This document shows, piece by piece, positions 1-7,534 of a stretch of DNA of 49,019 nucleotides. The notes under the pieces were generated by a model, which was not told the origin of the DNA, ran no database searches, and worked only from the letters and a program-made list of their open reading frames with translations. The DNA comes from CAZABC01 sp964483405. GTDB taxonomy: Bacteria > Chloroflexota > Limnocylindria > Limnocylindrales > CSP1-4. Each line of letters opens with the position of its first letter. Position 1 is the first letter of the stretch. The stretch spans positions 1-49,019 of the forward strand of contig CAZABC010000018.1 of NCBI GenBank assembly GCA_964483405.1. Direction: 5' to 3'. Both the position numbers and the translations under genes were made by a program.

Positions 1-1
1 G

Positions 2-331
2 TCCGAGCATTTGATGCAGCGTATCGCGCGGCTGGCGCGGCAGAGCACCTATCGGATGCAGGCCGAGCAGGCGGCGCTGGCGGAGCGCCAGGCGGCTGCG
101 CCGGATTCCCCGATCACCGTCGCCCAATTCGAACGCCTGCTGGCCGACTCAACGGAGAAAATGGCGCGGGCTGCGGGTGAGGCTGTGCGCCGCCCCGGCG
201 TCCCGGGTGGGCGGCGGGGGGTACCGACGGGGGGGGCGCGCGCGGGGGTCTACCGGGCGCTCGCCCGGAACTCGGCCTGGAGCGCGCCGTCCTCGGCCCG
301 GAGCTGGAGGCGGTCCCCGTCGATCTCGTAG
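2..331 (+). CDS. Partial hypothetical protein at window edge (3' part)
   Basis: An open frame enters from the left edge and first offers ATG at 11 or 14. The first 55 or so residues read like natural protein: charged and helix-prone, with many Q, A and R (for example ITVAQFERLLADSTEKMARA). I recognise no family. From about base 170 the frame becomes arginine/glycine-rich low complexity, and its last 80 bases overlap the 3' end of the peptidase E gene on the other strand. The first 165 bases use codons such as aaa, tca, caa and gaa that the neighbouring genes almost never use. They may be foreign DNA, or the contig may be chimeric close to base 170-250. The true 3' end is therefore uncertain. 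Confidence 0.3.
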   Translation, partial: SEHLMQRIARLARQSTYRMQAEQAALAERQAAAPDSPITVAQFERLLADSTEKMARAAGEAVRRPGVPGGRRGVPTGGARAGVYRALARNSAWSAPSSARSWRRSPSIS

Positions 332-1692
332 CGGGCGACCCGCCCGAGCGCCGCGAGGAACGCCGACTCCTGCTCCATGACGCCCGGGTCAGGGCAGGCC
401 ATCCGCGTGGAGGCGGCCGGGCCGATCGACAGCACCGGGCCGTCGAGCGTGTACGGCGCGGCGAAGCGGTTGCAGCCGCCGCTGCCGGTGACCCGGCCGT
501 CGTCGCCGAAGACCGCGGTGATCTCCGAGCCCTCGACGAGGCTCGACACCGCGCCGCGGCCGTTGTTGACCATCGTCGCCGACCAGGTCGTCCCGACGAG
601 CGTCGGCGTCGCCTCGACCGCGAGGCGCAGGATCACCGTCCCGTCGGCGTCGCGGAGGCGAAGCTCGCCGGCGGCCCCGATCGACCAGCCGACGACCCCA
701 TCGAGCGCCGCGAGGAAGGCGGCCTCGACCGTGCTCGCCGGTGGGGGGCAGGCCATCATCGTCGAGGCGACGCCGGCGATCGCCAGCCGGTCCCCGTCGA
801 CCTCCGCGCCGCCGCGGATCCGGTTGCAGCCACCGCTCCCAGACACGGCCCCGGCGGCGAAGACGGCGGTCGCCCGGACCTCCGCCGGCACTGGCACGTC
901 CCCGCCCGTGTCGGGATCCCGGTAGGCGACGAGGCGCCAGGTCCGGCCCTCGAGGCCACCATCGGGCGGGACGCCGGCGCCGATGAGGAACGCGAGATCG
1001 GCCGTCGCGTCGAGCTCGATCGGCGCGTGTCCGTGGCGGAACACGCGACACGGCCGGCCGCCGGCGAGCCGGATCGCCCCGTCGACGACCTCGAGCATCG
1101 TCCCCTCCCGGAGCCCGACGACGGTGACCTCCGGATGGACCGCGAGGAGCTCCGTGATGCGGGCCTCGCGCGTCTCGCCCTCGAAGCCGGGCGGGTTGCC
1201 GTGGAGGTAGTGCGGGTTCAGCTGGAACGGGACGAGATCGAGCGCATCGAGGCCGCGCGGGTCGACGATCGGCATGTCGTTCGTCGTCCGGATCGTCGGG
1301 CAGGCGAGGTTCGCGCCGGCGCTCCAGCCGACGTACGGGACGCCAGCGAGGACCCGCTCGCGGATGAGCGGCAGGAGCGCCTCGGCCCGGAGGGTCGCGA
1401 GCAGCTTCCAGGTGTTGCCGCCACCGACGGCGATGGCGTCGGCGTCGCGGACGAGGGCTGCCCGCTCGGCCTCGGGCACGGCGTGGAGGCCGACGACCTC
1501 GCGGCCCGCCGGCCCGGCGAGGGCGGGGGCGGCGATCGCGAGGTACGCGTCGTACGACTCGGTCACGGCGGCGTACGGGACGAAGACGACCCGTCGCACG
1601 CCGGGCGGCAGGAGCGCCTCGATCGCCGCTCGCGCATGGCCGAGGTAGCCCGTCGCCGGGCCCACGCCGTTGCTGATGAGGAGGAGTCGCAT
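250..1692 (-). CDS. Peptidase E (S51) fused to two META (HslJ-like) domains
   Basis: Residues 1-240 are a peptidase E/cyanophycinase-type class I glutamine-amidotransferase fold. It has the nucleophile elbow GWSAGAN (Ser124), TTND (Asp139) and NPHY (His161), matching the Ser120-Asp135-His157 triad of Salmonella PepE with a constant offset of four. PepE cleaves N-terminal Asp-X dipeptides in the cytoplasm. After residue 245 come two META/HslJ-type domains, each with the hallmark GSGGCNR and a later MACPxP segment (about 250-365 and 370-480). No signal peptide or linker is visible. PepE is normally about 230 residues and stands alone, and META domains usually sit in secreted or lipoproteins, so the 480-residue fusion is unusual. 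The gene is divergent from the ThrE-like gene. The start ATG has only a weak gagg upstream. Confidence 0.85.
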   Translation of the reverse strand: MRLLLISNGVGPATGYLGHARAAIEALLPPGVRRVVFVPYAAVTESYDAYLAIAAPALAGPAGREVVGLHAVPEAERAALVRDADAIAVGGGNTWKLLATLRAEALLPLIRERVLAGVPYVGWSAGANLACPTIRTTNDMPIVDPRGLDALDLVPFQLNPHYLHGNPPGFEGETREARITELLAVHPEVTVVGLREGTMLEVVDGAIRLAGGRPCRVFRHGHAPIELDATADLAFLIGAGVPPDGGLEGRTWRLVAYRDPDTGGDVPVPAEVRATAVFAAGAVSGSGGCNRIRGGAEVDGDRLAIAGVASTMMACPPPASTVEAAFLAALDGVVGWSIGAAGELRLRDADGTVILRLAVEATPTLVGTTWSATMVNNGRGAVSSLVEGSEITAVFGDDGRVTGSGGCNRFAAPYTLDGPVLSIGPAASTRMACPDPGVMEQESAFLAALGRVARYEIDGDRLQLRAEDGALQAEFRASAR

Positions 1693-1741
1693 CGGGAGGG
1701 CCTCGTCGGTCTGCGGAGGAGGGATCGCCGGGGGTCCTCGG

Positions 1742-1747
1742 TATCAT
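1742..1747 (+). promoter_or_regulatory. -10 box TATCAT of the ThrE-like gene (leaderless)
   Basis: TATCAT lies exactly six bases before the GTG at 1754. A transcript starting about seven bases after the -10 box would begin at or next to the GTG, so the mRNA would be leaderless. There is no recognisable -35 box and no Shine-Dalgarno sequence. Confidence 0.5.
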
Positions 1748-1753
1748 CGCGGA

Positions 1754-3208
1754 GTGACGCCCGAGCCGCCCGCCCCGACGCCTGCTCCGGCCCCGGTCGC
1801 GGCTCCGGCCCCGGATCCGACGGACGGCCCCGGCGCGCACCGCGTCCTCGAGCTCATCCGGCGCCTCGGCGTGACGATGCTCGGCAGCGGCGCCCAGACC
1901 GCCGAGATCGAGGGGTCGCTCGAGGACCTCGCCGGCGACCTCGGGCTCGAGGGTGTCCAGGTCAACGTCACCTTCGCGACGATCGCGATCTCGCACACGT
2001 CGCCGGGCCGCAGGACGCCGACGACGATCATCGAGCTCGTTCGTGAGCGGACGGCCGACTTCTCCCGGCTCGCGGCCGTCTCGGCGCTCATCCGCGATCT
2101 CGGCTCGGGGCGCGTCGACGTCCCGGCCGCCGAGGCGGCCCTCGAGTCGATCGAGACGTCGAGCGTCGACGATCGGACGCTCCTGCCGATCCTCGCGCCG
2201 GCCGTCTCGGCCGCGGCCACGGCGATCCTGTTCGGCGGCGACCCGATCGACGCCATCGCGACGTTCGGCGTCGCGATCGTCGTGCAGGCCGCCATCACGA
2301 TCCTCGTCCGGGGCGGGATCCCGCCGTTCTTCACGCTCCTGCTTGGGACGGCGATCGCGACGGTGCTCGCGGGGATCGTCGGGGCGATCGGGGGGCTCGC
2401 CGTCCAGGCCCCGATCATCATGACCGCAAGCCTGCTCCGGTTCCTGCCGGGCGCGGCCCTGACGGGCGGCGTCCGCGACCTCATCGACGGCGAGATCATG
2501 TCGGGGTCGGCGCGGCTCGCCGAGGCGCTGATGATCGGCGCCGGCGTGGCGGCCGGGGCGACCGTCGGGATCTTCGTCGCCGCCGGGCTCGGGATCGACA
2601 TCTCGCTCGGGACGGTCGGCACGCGCGGCTGGGGCCCGGTCGTCGAGCTCGTCGCGGCGGCGATCGCCACCGGCGCCTATGCCCTCCGGCTCGGCGTGCC
2701 CGGCTTCGCCCTGCCGGCGGGGGCAGCCCTCGGTGCCGTGGCCTGGGCGATCTTCGCGGCCGGACCGACCGTCGTGGTCGGCACCCTGCTCGCGGCGACG
2801 GTCGTCGGCGCGGCGGCGCGGCTGCTGGCGTGGACCCGCCGGGCCCCGGCCGGTCTGTGGGTCGTCCCGGCGATCCTGACGCTCCAGCCGGGGCTCGCCC
2901 TGGTCAAGGCGCTGCTCGCGCCCGACGACGTGCAGCGCTTCGCCGGGATCTGGGATGCCCTGCTCATCGCCTTCATCCTCGGCGTCGGCGTTGCCGCCGG
3001 CGACATCGCGGTGACGACGATCCGGCGCGTCCGGCGGCGGGTCCTGGCGCCGGCCGTCGGGGCGGTGTCGCGGCGGATCGAGCTCGTCGTCGCCTCGCGG
3101 GGCGGCGAGGACGACGAGGCGGACGAGGCGGACGCCCCGGGTGCGGCGACGGAGCGGGGCGACGCGACGGAACGCGGTCAAGCGACGGAGCGCGGCGGGG
3201 ACGGCTGA
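1754..3208 (+). CDS. ThrE-family threonine/serine exporter-like membrane protein
   Basis: The protein begins with a proline/alanine-rich tail (about residues 1-25). A conserved cytoplasmic ThrE N-terminal domain follows, about residues 30-150, with LGVTMLGSGAQTAEIEGSL and a FATIAISHT segment. About ten hydrophobic helices follow, covering both the DUF1212 and DUF3815 halves in one chain as in Corynebacterium ThrE. This family exports L-threonine and L-serine using the proton gradient. The C-terminal tail is hydrophilic with acidic stretches and the repeated word ATERG. I chose GTG 1754 because a -10 box sits six bases upstream; residues encoded further upstream look non-native. The substrate is inferred from family membership only. 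Confidence 0.85.
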   Translation: MTPEPPAPTPAPAPVAAPAPDPTDGPGAHRVLELIRRLGVTMLGSGAQTAEIEGSLEDLAGDLGLEGVQVNVTFATIAISHTSPGRRTPTTIIELVRERTADFSRLAAVSALIRDLGSGRVDVPAAEAALESIETSSVDDRTLLPILAPAVSAAATAILFGGDPIDAIATFGVAIVVQAAITILVRGGIPPFFTLLLGTAIATVLAGIVGAIGGLAVQAPIIMTASLLRFLPGAALTGGVRDLIDGEIMSGSARLAEALMIGAGVAAGATVGIFVAAGLGIDISLGTVGTRGWGPVVELVAAAIATGAYALRLGVPGFALPAGAALGAVAWAIFAAGPTVVVGTLLAATVVGAAARLLAWTRRAPAGLWVVPAILTLQPGLALVKALLAPDDVQRFAGIWDALLIAFILGVGVAAGDIAVTTIRRVRRRVLAPAVGAVSRRIELVVASRGGEDDEADEADAPGAATERGDATERGQATERGGDG

Positions 3209-3522
3209 GCGGCCGGGCAGGGCTGAGCGGGGCGAGTAGGGTCGTGCCGGCGAGCCAAGGCTGCGCGAGGCTCGCTGACGGGCCATGCCGGTGGAGCATG
3301 CAAGAGCGCGCCACGGCATCCCACCGCCCAGGCCCATGACGCTCCGGACATGATCGGGCCCTCGATCGCCCCGCCGTGCGCCAGACCATGCGGGGACGAC
3401 ATGTCGGTCCTGGCCGACACCCGGCGCCGCCTATGTCGCCGCACGTCGCCGCCGTGTCGGCGCCGCTTCATGCCCCGGCGACATGCGGCCATGCGGCTGT
3501 GCGGCCGCGGCGCTGCGGGCCC
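3209..3522. other. Intergenic region with nine CATG words, no gene seen
   Basis: I see no convincing gene here. Between 3284 and 3493 there are nine CATG tetramers (starting at 3284, 3297, 3335, 3349, 3387, 3400, 3469, 3482, 3490). They mostly form pairs 13-14 bases apart that recur after 51, 52 and 82 bases. A perfect 10-bp palindrome CGACATGTCG covers 3397-3406, and inverted copies of GCCGACAC/GTGTCGGC lie at 3413-3420 and 3454-3461. Both flanking genes end at this gap (convergent), so it could hold terminators or a decayed element. Confidence 0.5.
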
Positions 3523-4521
3523 TCAGGTCCCGTTACCGACACCCCAGCGATAGCCCTGGTCGGCGATCGCGGCGATCAGGTCGTCGGTCACCGTCGGCCC
3601 TCCGCCGGTGAGCGCCGCGATCCGGTCCAGCGCGTCGGCGAGCGGCGCGTCTCCGCCGGGCGAACCGGTGTGGAACGCGAGGCGCTCGAGGCCGGCCATC
3701 CGGGCCGCGAGGACCTGGAGCATGGCCATCAGCACGCGGTCGCCGCCGAACGCGCCGCAGCCCCAGTAGCCGGTGTGGACGACCACGCGAGGGCGGCCGC
3801 CGGCCAGGCGCGCCGACTCCAGCACGGCGGCCCGGAAGCCCGTGTACGCGGTGACGAGGGTCCGGCGGATCTCGTCACGCGTGTAGCGGCCCCGGCCGCC
3901 GGCGACGGCCGCGATGGCAACCAGGTTGGTGACGGTCGGCGGGTCGATCGGGGTCGTCGCTCGCCGAACGGCTGCCGCCTCGGCGGCAGCGAAGGCGTTG
4001 CCGTACAGGCCGTGCGGGCGCCCCGCGGCGGGGTCCGGGTCGGTCTCGATGGAGACCCGCCGCTCGACGCCGGTCACCACGACCGGCGTCGGTCCCGCCG
4101 GCCCGTCGGTCCGTGGCTCGACCCCGGCCGCCCGGAGCGCCTGCCTCAGCGCGGCCAGGGCCGGGTGCTCGGCCACCTGCATCTCGTCCTGGGCGAAGAG
4201 CCCGCCGGCGTAGGCGACGAACAGGCACGGGTCCGCGAAGTTGACGTGCCACTCGACGACATCGCCGCCGTCGAGGGTGGGCCGGTAGTCGAAGAACCCG
4301 GCCCGCGGCAGGACGAGGTCTGCCGGCACGGGCTCGAGGCGGTCCGGGAGCTCCATCGCGGCCCAGCGCGTGTACCCGATCGTGCCCCGGTGGATGGCAC
4401 CGGGTGGGCAGGCGGTGTCGAGGACGACCTGCTTGTTCGCGTCGTGGACGCGGGGCGGGTGGTCCGCCAGCAGCGCGGCGGCGTCGAAGTCCCGCCGGTC
4501 CAGGGGCGTCGGGTCGGTCAT
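3523..4521 (-). CDS. PARG-like (poly(ADP-ribose) glycohydrolase-type) protein
   Basis: A 332-residue protein with two segments resembling the catalytic macrodomain of poly(ADP-ribose) glycohydrolases. VNFADP followed by AGGLFAQDEMQ (about residues 94-115) fits the PARG loop normally written GGG...QEE, with Asp112-Glu113 in the acidic positions. HTGYWGCGAFGGD (249-261) closely matches the conserved GNWGCGAFGGD block of canonical PARG. By family these enzymes remove ADP-ribose chains from proteins or nucleic acid, but one glycine and one Glu of the canonical signature are changed, so activity is uncertain. The start ATG at 4521 overlaps the stop of the upstream nuclease gene (ATGA), which implies translational coupling. 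No ADP-ribosyltransferase is seen nearby. Confidence 0.6.
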   Translation of the reverse strand: MTDPTPLDRRDFDAAALLADHPPRVHDANKQVVLDTACPPGAIHRGTIGYTRWAAMELPDRLEPVPADLVLPRAGFFDYRPTLDGGDVVEWHVNFADPCLFVAYAGGLFAQDEMQVAEHPALAALRQALRAAGVEPRTDGPAGPTPVVVTGVERRVSIETDPDPAAGRPHGLYGNAFAAAEAAAVRRATTPIDPPTVTNLVAIAAVAGGRGRYTRDEIRRTLVTAYTGFRAAVLESARLAGGRPRVVVHTGYWGCGAFGGDRVLMAMLQVLAARMAGLERLAFHTGSPGGDAPLADALDRIAALTGGGPTVTDDLIAAIADQGYRWGVGNGT

Positions 4522-5351
4522 GTCGCGAATGGTGCGGCGTCGGGGCACGTCGCGAGGTACTCGCACCAGCGACACGCAGCCCCCGGGCGCGGCGCGAACT
4601 CGCGACGGCGGATGGCCCCGACCTGGGCGACGAGGCGGGTGCCGAAGGCCGCCAGCTCGTCCCCGGATCGCGTGGTCCAGACCGTGAGCCCGGGCTCGGC
4701 GAAGTGGAGCCCGAGGCGCGCCGCGGCCGGCAGCACCTCGCCGGTCGCCGGGTCGCGCAGGCCGCCCCGGGCGCAGGCGAAGGCGTAGGCCGTGAGCTGG
4801 CGGTCGCGATCGACCTCGTCCTGCGAGCGAGGCTTGCCGGTCTTGTGGTCGATGATCTCGACCCCACCGTCGCTCCGGCGGTCGACGCGGTCGATGTAGC
4901 CGACGAAGTGTACCGGCCCGCCGTCGCCGACCACGGGGACATCCACCCCGAAGCCGAGCTCGACGCCCAGCGGCTCGGTGTCCGACGCAGACGCCTGCTC
5001 CAGGTAAACGCGGAGCACGGGCTCGCCCCGGGCGCGGTAGCTGGCGGCCTCGTCAGCGTCGCACCCGGCGCGATCGACCGCCTCGCCGAAGGCCTCCGCG
5101 AGGACCTCGTACCCGGGCGCCGGCGTGCCGTCCTGCCGGGCGTGAATCCGGGCCCGATCGAAGGCCTCGAAGGCGCGATGGACCGCGGAACCGAAGGTGA
5201 ACCACCAGCGGGGCACCTCGCCTGGCAGGCGCTCGACATAGCGGAAGGCGTACCGACGCGGGCACGCCGCGTAGGTCGAGAGCGACGAGTGGCTCTCGCG
5301 CGCCGGCAGGGGCAGGGTCGCGAGGTCGCCGGGAGCGTTCGGGTCGATCAC
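4518..5351 (-). CDS. RecB/Cas4-like PD-(D/E)XK nuclease with predicted 4Fe-4S cluster
   Basis: This is a PD-(D/E)XK exonuclease of the RecB/AddB/Cas4 superfamily. From GTG 5351 (277 residues) it shows YAACPRRYAFRY near the N-terminus (Cys30), GYIDRVD (Asp154), IIDHKTGK (Asp168, Lys170), DRQLTAYA (the QLxxY motif, Gln185) and a C-terminal CRWCEYLATC (Cys260, Cys263, Cys269). One N-terminal and three C-terminal cysteines are the arrangement that holds a 4Fe-4S cluster in AddB and Cas4. No helicase domain is attached. The start is uncertain: GTG 5351 avoids overlap with the tRNA gene, and ATG 5429 in frame is an alternative. The gene ends in an ATGA overlap with the PARG-like gene, so the two probably act together. 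Confidence 0.8.
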   Translation of the reverse strand: MIDPNAPGDLATLPLPARESHSSLSTYAACPRRYAFRYVERLPGEVPRWWFTFGSAVHRAFEAFDRARIHARQDGTPAPGYEVLAEAFGEAVDRAGCDADEAASYRARGEPVLRVYLEQASASDTEPLGVELGFGVDVPVVGDGGPVHFVGYIDRVDRRSDGGVEIIDHKTGKPRSQDEVDRDRQLTAYAFACARGGLRDPATGEVLPAAARLGLHFAEPGLTVWTTRSGDELAAFGTRLVAQVGAIRRREFAPRPGAACRWCEYLATCPDAAPFAT

Positions 5352-5437
5352 GGGGCCATCGTCGCCCCGGGTCGTGACACCTAGGCCGTCACGGCGGCCT
5401 CGGCCGGGAGTCAGCCAGGGGCCCGCCATGACGGGCC

Positions 5438-5446
5438 TGCTAGAAT
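5438..5446 (+). promoter_or_regulatory. Extended -10 promoter of tRNA-Thr
   Basis: TGCTAGAAT is an extended -10 element (TGn followed by TAGAAT) ending nine bases before the first base of the mature tRNA. No good -35 hexamer is visible 16-18 bases upstream. Confidence 0.55.
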
Positions 5447-5455
5447 GCCCACCGC

Positions 5456-5530
5456 GCCGACATAGCTCAGCGGTAGAGCAGCTGTTTCGTAAACAGCAGG
5501 TCCTCGGTTCAAATCCGAGTGTCGGCTCCA
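5456..5530 (+). tRNA. tRNA-Thr, anticodon CGU, CCA encoded
   Basis: The cloverleaf folds cleanly. The acceptor stem pairs GCCGACA (5456-5462) with TGTCGGC (5520-5526). The D arm is GCTC/GAGC, the anticodon stem GCTGT/ACAGC (5481-5485 with 5493-5497) encloses loop TTCGTAA with CGT at 5488-5490, and the T arm CTCGG/CCGAG encloses TTCAAAT. The discriminator base is T at 5527 and CCA is encoded at 5528-5530. Anticodon CGU reads ACG (threonine). Confidence 0.96.
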
Positions 5531-5545
5531 GCGATCCGAACCGGA

Positions 5546-5563
5546 GCCGGCCGCAAGGCCGGC
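5546..5563 (+). terminator. GNRA-loop hairpin after tRNA-Thr
   Basis: GCCGGCC (5546-5552) pairs with GGCCGGC (5557-5563) around a GCAA tetraloop and is followed by ttctcc. The perfect 7-bp GC stem starts 15 bases after the tRNA, so it is a likely transcription terminator or processing signal. Confidence 0.6.
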
Positions 5564-5599
5564 TTCTCCGTGTCACCCGTCAGCGGAGGCAGCACCAAG

Positions 5600-5926
5600 A
5601 TGTTCACCCGCCGATCGACCGCCGGCTACCGCACCGTCGCGCCCGGCATCGAGCTGCGGACGCTCTGCCACGGTGACGTCACCCTGATGGCCGAGTTCCG
5701 GCTCGCGGCCGGCCACGAGCTGCCGACGCACCACCATCCGCACGAGCAGACCGGCTATCTGGTCAGTGGCCGGATGGTCCTCCGGATCGGCGACGACGCA
5801 CACGAGGTGGTCCCGGGCGACAGCTGGACCATCGCCGGGAGCACCCAGCACGGGGCGACGGTCATCGAGGACTCGGTCGCGATCGAGGTGTTCTCGCCCG
5901 TCCGGGAGGACCTCCTGGCGACGTGA
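5600..5926 (+). CDS. Cupin-domain protein (small, single domain)
   Basis: A 108-residue single-domain cupin. Motif 1 has HHHPHEQ (His44-His46 and Glu49) followed by GYLVSGRM. Motif 2 has PGDSWTIAGSTQH with His84, together a full set of metal ligands. Such small cupins bind a divalent metal and act as isomerases, dioxygenases or sensors; nothing here tells which. ATG 5600 is chosen because ggagg lies ten bases upstream and because starting earlier would run into the tRNA. The gene converges on the DinB gene. Confidence 0.8.
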   Translation: MFTRRSTAGYRTVAPGIELRTLCHGDVTLMAEFRLAAGHELPTHHHPHEQTGYLVSGRMVLRIGDDAHEVVPGDSWTIAGSTQHGATVIEDSVAIEVFSPVREDLLAT

Positions 5927-5944
5927 TCGGCGGCCCCCGGCCGG

Positions 5945-6452
5945 TCAGGCCGTTGGCGGGGTCTCCTCGAGCCGGCCGCCCTGCCAGGCGAAGTCCCAGG
6001 CGTCGATCTCGGGTGGCTCGATGCCGAGGCTCGTGAGCGCGGTGCAGACCTGGCTCCGGTGATCCGTGCCGTGGTGGACGACCTGGGCGAGCCGGATCCC
6101 GAGCGGCGCCGAGCTCGTCGAGCCGTCGTCCCGATGGCGGACGACGACCGCGTCCGGGTCGAGGTCCCGGGCGACGACCGACTGCCAGACCGGTCCGTTC
6201 GCCTCCATCGCGGTGCGGAGCTCGGCCAGCCCCATCGCATCTTCCTCGATCTCCGCCACCTCGCCACCGGAGAGCAGCCAGAGATACGAGCAGTCGGCGC
6301 CGACCGTGTGCCGCAGCGTGTCGATGATCGTGCCGTAGGTCCCGGGCACGGTCGTCGCGAGCTGCTCCTCGGTCAGCCCGAGACACGCGTCGATGACCTT
6401 GAGCGTCGCCCAGACGTGGTGGCCGAACGCGTCGGCAAGGATCGATCGGGTC
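5945..6452 (-). CDS. DinB-family protein (stop side 5945, GTG start at 6454)
   Basis: A 169-residue DinB/YfiT-like four-helix-bundle protein. The metal-binding histidines fit the family pattern: His49 in TLRHTVGAD on helix 2, then His128 and His132 in VVHHGTDHRSQV on helix 3. These proteins are nickel- or zinc-dependent thiol (bacillithiol, mycothiol or glutathione) transferases or of unknown function; the substrate cannot be told here. The start is GTG with its first base at 6454, preceded by a gggagg Shine-Dalgarno about nine bases upstream. It lies 55 bases downstream of vapC on the same strand and may share transcripts with it. Confidence 0.85.
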
Positions 6453-6509
6453 ACATGCTGCCTCCCTCCTCGTGCAGGGTCGTGCCGGACGGCCGGTGAC
6501 CCCGACTGT

Positions 6510-6965
6510 TCACGATCCTGCCGACACAGCGTACCGGGCGACGGTCTCGCTCATCCGGCGCTCACGGACGGGCTCGGTGACCAGCTCGATGTCGGTCAGC
6601 GCGAAGTCGACGCCCTTGAACAGCAGCGGCTCGCCGAGGTCGCGAGCGAGCGCGTAGGCGAAGCAGTCGCCGAGGTCCAGCTGTGCCGGGTGGCCGGTCC
6701 CGCGACCGAAGCGCCGGTACGCCTCGCGGGCGAGCCGGCCCTGGGCGACCGACAGCGGCGCGATCTCGATCCGCCAGGCCGCGAGCCAGGCGTCGAGCGC
6801 CCCCGTCAGGACCGGGTCGCCCCGCCCGTCGACGACCGCCGCCAGCTCGACGTAGGTCGCCGCGGACAGCAGGCGCCGAGGCGCCGACCGGAGCAGCTCC
6901 GCGAACGCATCGGCGTCCGGCTCGGCCCGCAGGAGCGCGATGAGCGCCGACGTGTCGACGATCAC
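6510..6965 (-). CDS. vapC: VapC-like PIN-domain ribonuclease toxin
   Basis: A 151-residue PIN-domain protein with the expected acidic residues: Asp4 (VDTSAL), Glu40 (TYVELAAV), Asp100 (LDLGDCFAYALA) and Asp120 (FKGVDF). VapC toxins are Mg2+-dependent endoribonucleases, often cutting tRNA or 23S rRNA, and are inactive while bound by VapB. GTG 6965 is chosen because it overlaps the antitoxin stop codon in a GTGA word, the usual coupling in vapBC operons. The C-terminus (after about residue 128) is a little longer than the core PIN fold. Confidence 0.92.
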   Translation of the reverse strand: MIVDTSALIALLRAEPDADAFAELLRSAPRRLLSAATYVELAAVVDGRGDPVLTGALDAWLAAWRIEIAPLSVAQGRLAREAYRRFGRGTGHPAQLDLGDCFAYALARDLGEPLLFKGVDFALTDIELVTEPVRERRMSETVARYAVSAGS

Positions 6966-7222
6966 AGCGGCAGTCCCCGCTCGTCGTACAGGACCGCTTC
7001 GAAGTCCCGGCCGAGGTACTCCGTCCCGAGCCGGGCGCGCAGCTCCTCGGTCAGCGCGAGCGCTTCGTCGATCGCGAACCCCGTCTCGCCGCGGTCGGCG
7101 CGGACCTCGTCGAGGCGCCGTCGGACCGCGTCGGTCACCGCCGCCGTCATCGACACGCCGGTCGCGTCGGCGAGCTCCTTCACGAGTCGATGGGTCTCGG
7201 CATTCTTGATGTTGAGGCTCAT
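6962..7222 (-). CDS. vapB: VapB-like antitoxin (Rv0623/PSK-type)
   Basis: An 86-residue antitoxin of the PSK/Rv0623 group. It starts MSLNIKNAETHRLVKELA and continues TGVSMTAAVTDAVRRRL, a ribbon-helix-helix-type N-terminal DNA-binding unit with the family's conserved words. The C-terminal half (EALALTEELRARL...DERGLPL) would wrap the VapC active site. ATG 7222 sits inside the first half-site of the operator described at 7221-7260, which indicates tight autoregulation. There is no clear Shine-Dalgarno sequence. Confidence 0.9.
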   Translation of the reverse strand: MSLNIKNAETHRLVKELADATGVSMTAAVTDAVRRRLDEVRADRGETGFAIDEALALTEELRARLGTEYLGRDFEAVLYDERGLPL

Positions 7223-7260
7223 GGTGGAAGCCCACCATTCAGATGGTGGATGTCCACCCT
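7221..7260. promoter_or_regulatory. vapBC operator: four alternating 7-bp half-sites spaced 11 bp
   Basis: ATGGTGG (7221-7227), CCACCAT (7232-7238), ATGGTGG (7243-7249) and CCACCCT (7254-7260) alternate in orientation, each separated by exactly four bases. Half-sites therefore begin every 11 bp, one helical turn. The central pair forms a perfect 7-4-7 palindrome at 7232-7249, and only the last half-site has a mismatch. The array covers the vapB start codon and the DNA just upstream, as expected for VapBC autorepression. Confidence 0.75.
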
Positions 7261-7534
7261 GCAGGTTCGCGGACGGATACCGGCGCACCCCCCGCCACTT
7301 GCCCCCTTCGGCGGGGGGCACTCGGCCCGCCAGCCGGACGCTGTGGACCCTCAGCGCACGCACTCCGGCACGGGTCCGGCGGTCCGGGACGCGCCACAAT
7401 GGGTCCTCGGCGCCGGCGTGCGCGGCGGACCCGTGCGCGCCATCGTCCGCCTCGAAATCCGGACCGCCACTCGATGGGTCCACCCGGACGCCCGGAGCCC
7501 ATCGCGACCAGCACGGGAGGCATGGGACCTCGAC
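7261..7534. other. Gap between vapB and PFOR, no gene seen
   Basis: With the operator this makes about 312 bases between the two start codons. I see no gene here. A CACAAT near 7394 could be a weak -10 box for PFOR, but without a -35 box this is a guess. gggagg at about 7515-7520 is the nearest Shine-Dalgarno-like word before the PFOR ATG at 7535, at a longer than usual distance. Confidence 0.4.

Noticed and set aside
389..3337. A 982-residue minus-strand frame over peptidase E and the ThrE-like gene
   Set aside because: Arg/Pro/Asp-rich composition, antisense to a gene with clear transmembrane helices and to the S51 triad.
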